This document shows positions 62,988 through 64,000 of a DNA stretch of 64,000 nt, one piece after another. Within the stretch, counting starts at the first letter, position 1. Each line of letters begins with the position of its first letter. A model generated the notes under the pieces. The model ran no database searches. It saw only the letters and a program-made list of their open reading frames with translations, and had not been told where the DNA came from. The position numbers and the translations under genes are program-made. The stretch comes from Luteibacter aegosomatissinici (GTDB lineage: Bacteria; Pseudomonadota; Gammaproteobacteria; Xanthomonadales; Rhodanobacteraceae): assembly GCF_023078495.1 (NCBI RefSeq), contig NZ_CP095742.1:496001-560000 (forward strand). The letters are read 5' to 3'.

Positions 62988-63517
62988 CAGCCACACCTCT
63001 GGAAGGCCTGATCGAAGCCATGGCCGGTGCCGTGGTCGAGGCACAGGCCCGGATCGAACAGGCCCAGGTAGCCAGGCTTGGCGACTACTTTGACGATGAC
63101 AACCGGCCGAAAAGCGTGATTATCCGCATGCCATCGATGCAACCCGGTTCCCGGGACGGGGACGAGGATCTGTACCGCGCACCGATCTTGCCCCTCGTGC
63201 CAAGTACATCCTTGAGGATCAAGGATGTCGAGATCTGTTTCGATGCAGAGCTTGGTCCATTTCACGATGAGGATCCCAGTGCGCGCGGCGTCGAAGGCGT
63301 GACGGATGTTGGAGAAAGCCGATGGGCCTTCCTGTCGAAGGTGCGCAAACGATCGGTTGCCCTGGACACGACGGCACGGCGACGTGATAACGGGCTCGGC
63401 AAGGTGCAGGTAAAGCTACGCGTCGAGGGCGTGGATCCCAGCGACGGCGTGGCGCGGCTCGCCAACCATTTAGCGATGACCCAAGGGGTCTTCCAGACGT
63501 TCAGGCCGGGCGACTAA
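62984..63517 (+). CDS. DUF2589 protein, copy 1
   Basis: 177 residues. It has an N-terminal amphipathic helix (LEGLIEAMAGAVVEAQARIEQAQ), then a beta-rich part with LPLVPSTSLRIKDVEICFDAEL and a later VQVKLRVEGVDPSDGVARL. The helix followed by a strand pair of the form LxxV-P-x-L-x-(I/V)-x-x-V-x-(I/V)-x-F-D matches DUF2589, function unknown, and the gene at 63595 is a paralogue. A GTG at 62888 would give a longer protein but lies before the ribosome site of the leader frame. Confidence 0.75.
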   Translation: MTATPLEGLIEAMAGAVVEAQARIEQAQVARLGDYFDDDNRPKSVIIRMPSMQPGSRDGDEDLYRAPILPLVPSTSLRIKDVEICFDAELGPFHDEDPSARGVEGVTDVGESRWAFLSKVRKRSVALDTTARRRDNGLGKVQVKLRVEGVDPSDGVARLANHLAMTQGVFQTFRPGD

Positions 63518-63594
63518 CCCTCCCCCACACCCGGTCGAACCCCGTGGCGCATGAGGCGCGGCGGGTCAATGTCGATACGTAAAGGAGTGACGTT

Positions 63595-64000
63595 ATGACG
63601 ATTTCAGAACAGTTCCGCGGACTGCCGATGGGCGATCTGGTGGGCGCGCCGCTTATGGCCGCCTGCGAGGCGCAGGTACGCCTGGCCCAGGCCACTGCGG
63701 ACTTCATCAACAAAGTGGGCTTCGAGCAGAACGCGGAGGGTAAGAGTACGGGCACGACGCGAACCTCCGCGTTCAAGTTCAGTCGCCCCGTACAGAACGC
63801 CGAGGGCGAATGGATCGATGAGGCTGTCGAGCTGAATGTGCCGCTGCTCTCCATCGTGAAGGTACCTACGCTGGCCGTGGAGAACGTGGATATCACGTTC
63901 GATATGGAGGTGAAGGCGGCCTCGCACGACAAGAGCTCGCTGGATGTCGGTGCGACCGTCAATGCGTCCTGGGGCGGATTCGGTGCGAAGGTATCGGTGC
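63595..64000 (+). CDS. DUF2589 protein, copy 2 (3' partial)
   Basis: The 135 visible residues start MTISEQFRGLPMGDLVGAPL and continue AACEAQVRLAQATADFINKVGF, the best DUF2589 match here, then VPLLSIVKVPTLAVENVDITF. AAAGGAG lies seven bases before the ATG. The gene runs off the end of the window. It is 77 bases after copy 1 and probably in the same operon. Function is unknown. Confidence 0.85.
   Translation, partial: MTISEQFRGLPMGDLVGAPLMAACEAQVRLAQATADFINKVGFEQNAEGKSTGTTRTSAFKFSRPVQNAEGEWIDEAVELNVPLLSIVKVPTLAVENVDITFDMEVKAASHDKSSLDVGATVNASWGGFGAKVSV

Noticed and set aside
1-64000. CRISPR arrays, insertion sequences, rRNA genes
   Set aside because: No regularly spaced direct repeats, transposase-like frames or rRNA segments were seen on either strand.

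Overview
The window is about 65% GC and gene-dense, and it reads as a chromosome segment of a gammaproteobacterium of the order Xanthomonadales/Lysobacterales, most likely the family Rhodanobacteraceae (Luteibacter- or Dyella-like). Evidence for this is a Clp-type CRP regulator, the gene run trpG-trpD-trpC-HAD-(HTH/GNAT)-clp-speD-coq7-rplM-rpsI, a DUF3247 protein of the kind described from Xanthomonas, a homodimeric-type aceE and REP-like palindromes of the TGTAGGAGCGCGC type. The genus is an inference; no rRNA gene is present.

Layout. 1-5838 is the most unusual part: six co-directional genes for exported proteins, arranged as two A-B-A triplets, preceded by the tail of a further gene. The four A proteins share a D-x-E ... 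C-x-x-C signature with exactly 31 residues between Glu and the first Cys, set in a beta-alpha-beta pattern that fits the nucleic acid/nucleotide deaminase fold. The two B proteins are a second, unrecognised exported family. 5855-17544 is housekeeping: rluF with the yadGH transporter, a ferredoxin-NADP reductase, a QEGLA/DUF1704 protein, a metalloprotease-like protein that has lost its zinc motif, maeB and aceE. 17748-36546 is a mixture of lipoproteins, a YfhO-like membrane protein, a GST, a thioredoxin/TPR protein, transporters, stress proteins, two DUF2884 paralogues, a response regulator and several small oxidoreductase/regulator pairs. 36743-39970 encodes a large exported sedolisin (S53) protease with FG-GAP repeats. 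40085-43615 holds a frameshifted small membrane gene, an unknown membrane protein and a marR-MFS-isochorismatase-like operon with a palindromic operator candidate.

44563-52801 is the conserved core: tryptophan synthesis, Clp, polyamine synthesis, ubiquinone hydroxylation, ribosomal proteins L13 and S9, and tRNA-Gln(CTG). Directly after the tRNA lie two accessory genes: a surface-polymer acyltransferase and a single-chain nuclease-methylase-specificity protein. 56486-61422 is a porin plus membrane PQQ dehydrogenase operon with a divergent LysR regulator and a 7-10-7 inverted repeat between them. The last part has a lone winged-helix regulator, a response regulator whose phosphorylation site is Asn, and two DUF2589 genes, the first apparently translated by coupling to a 16-codon leader frame.

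All function calls come from reading the translations by eye. No database search was run, and remote-homology claims are marked as inference.
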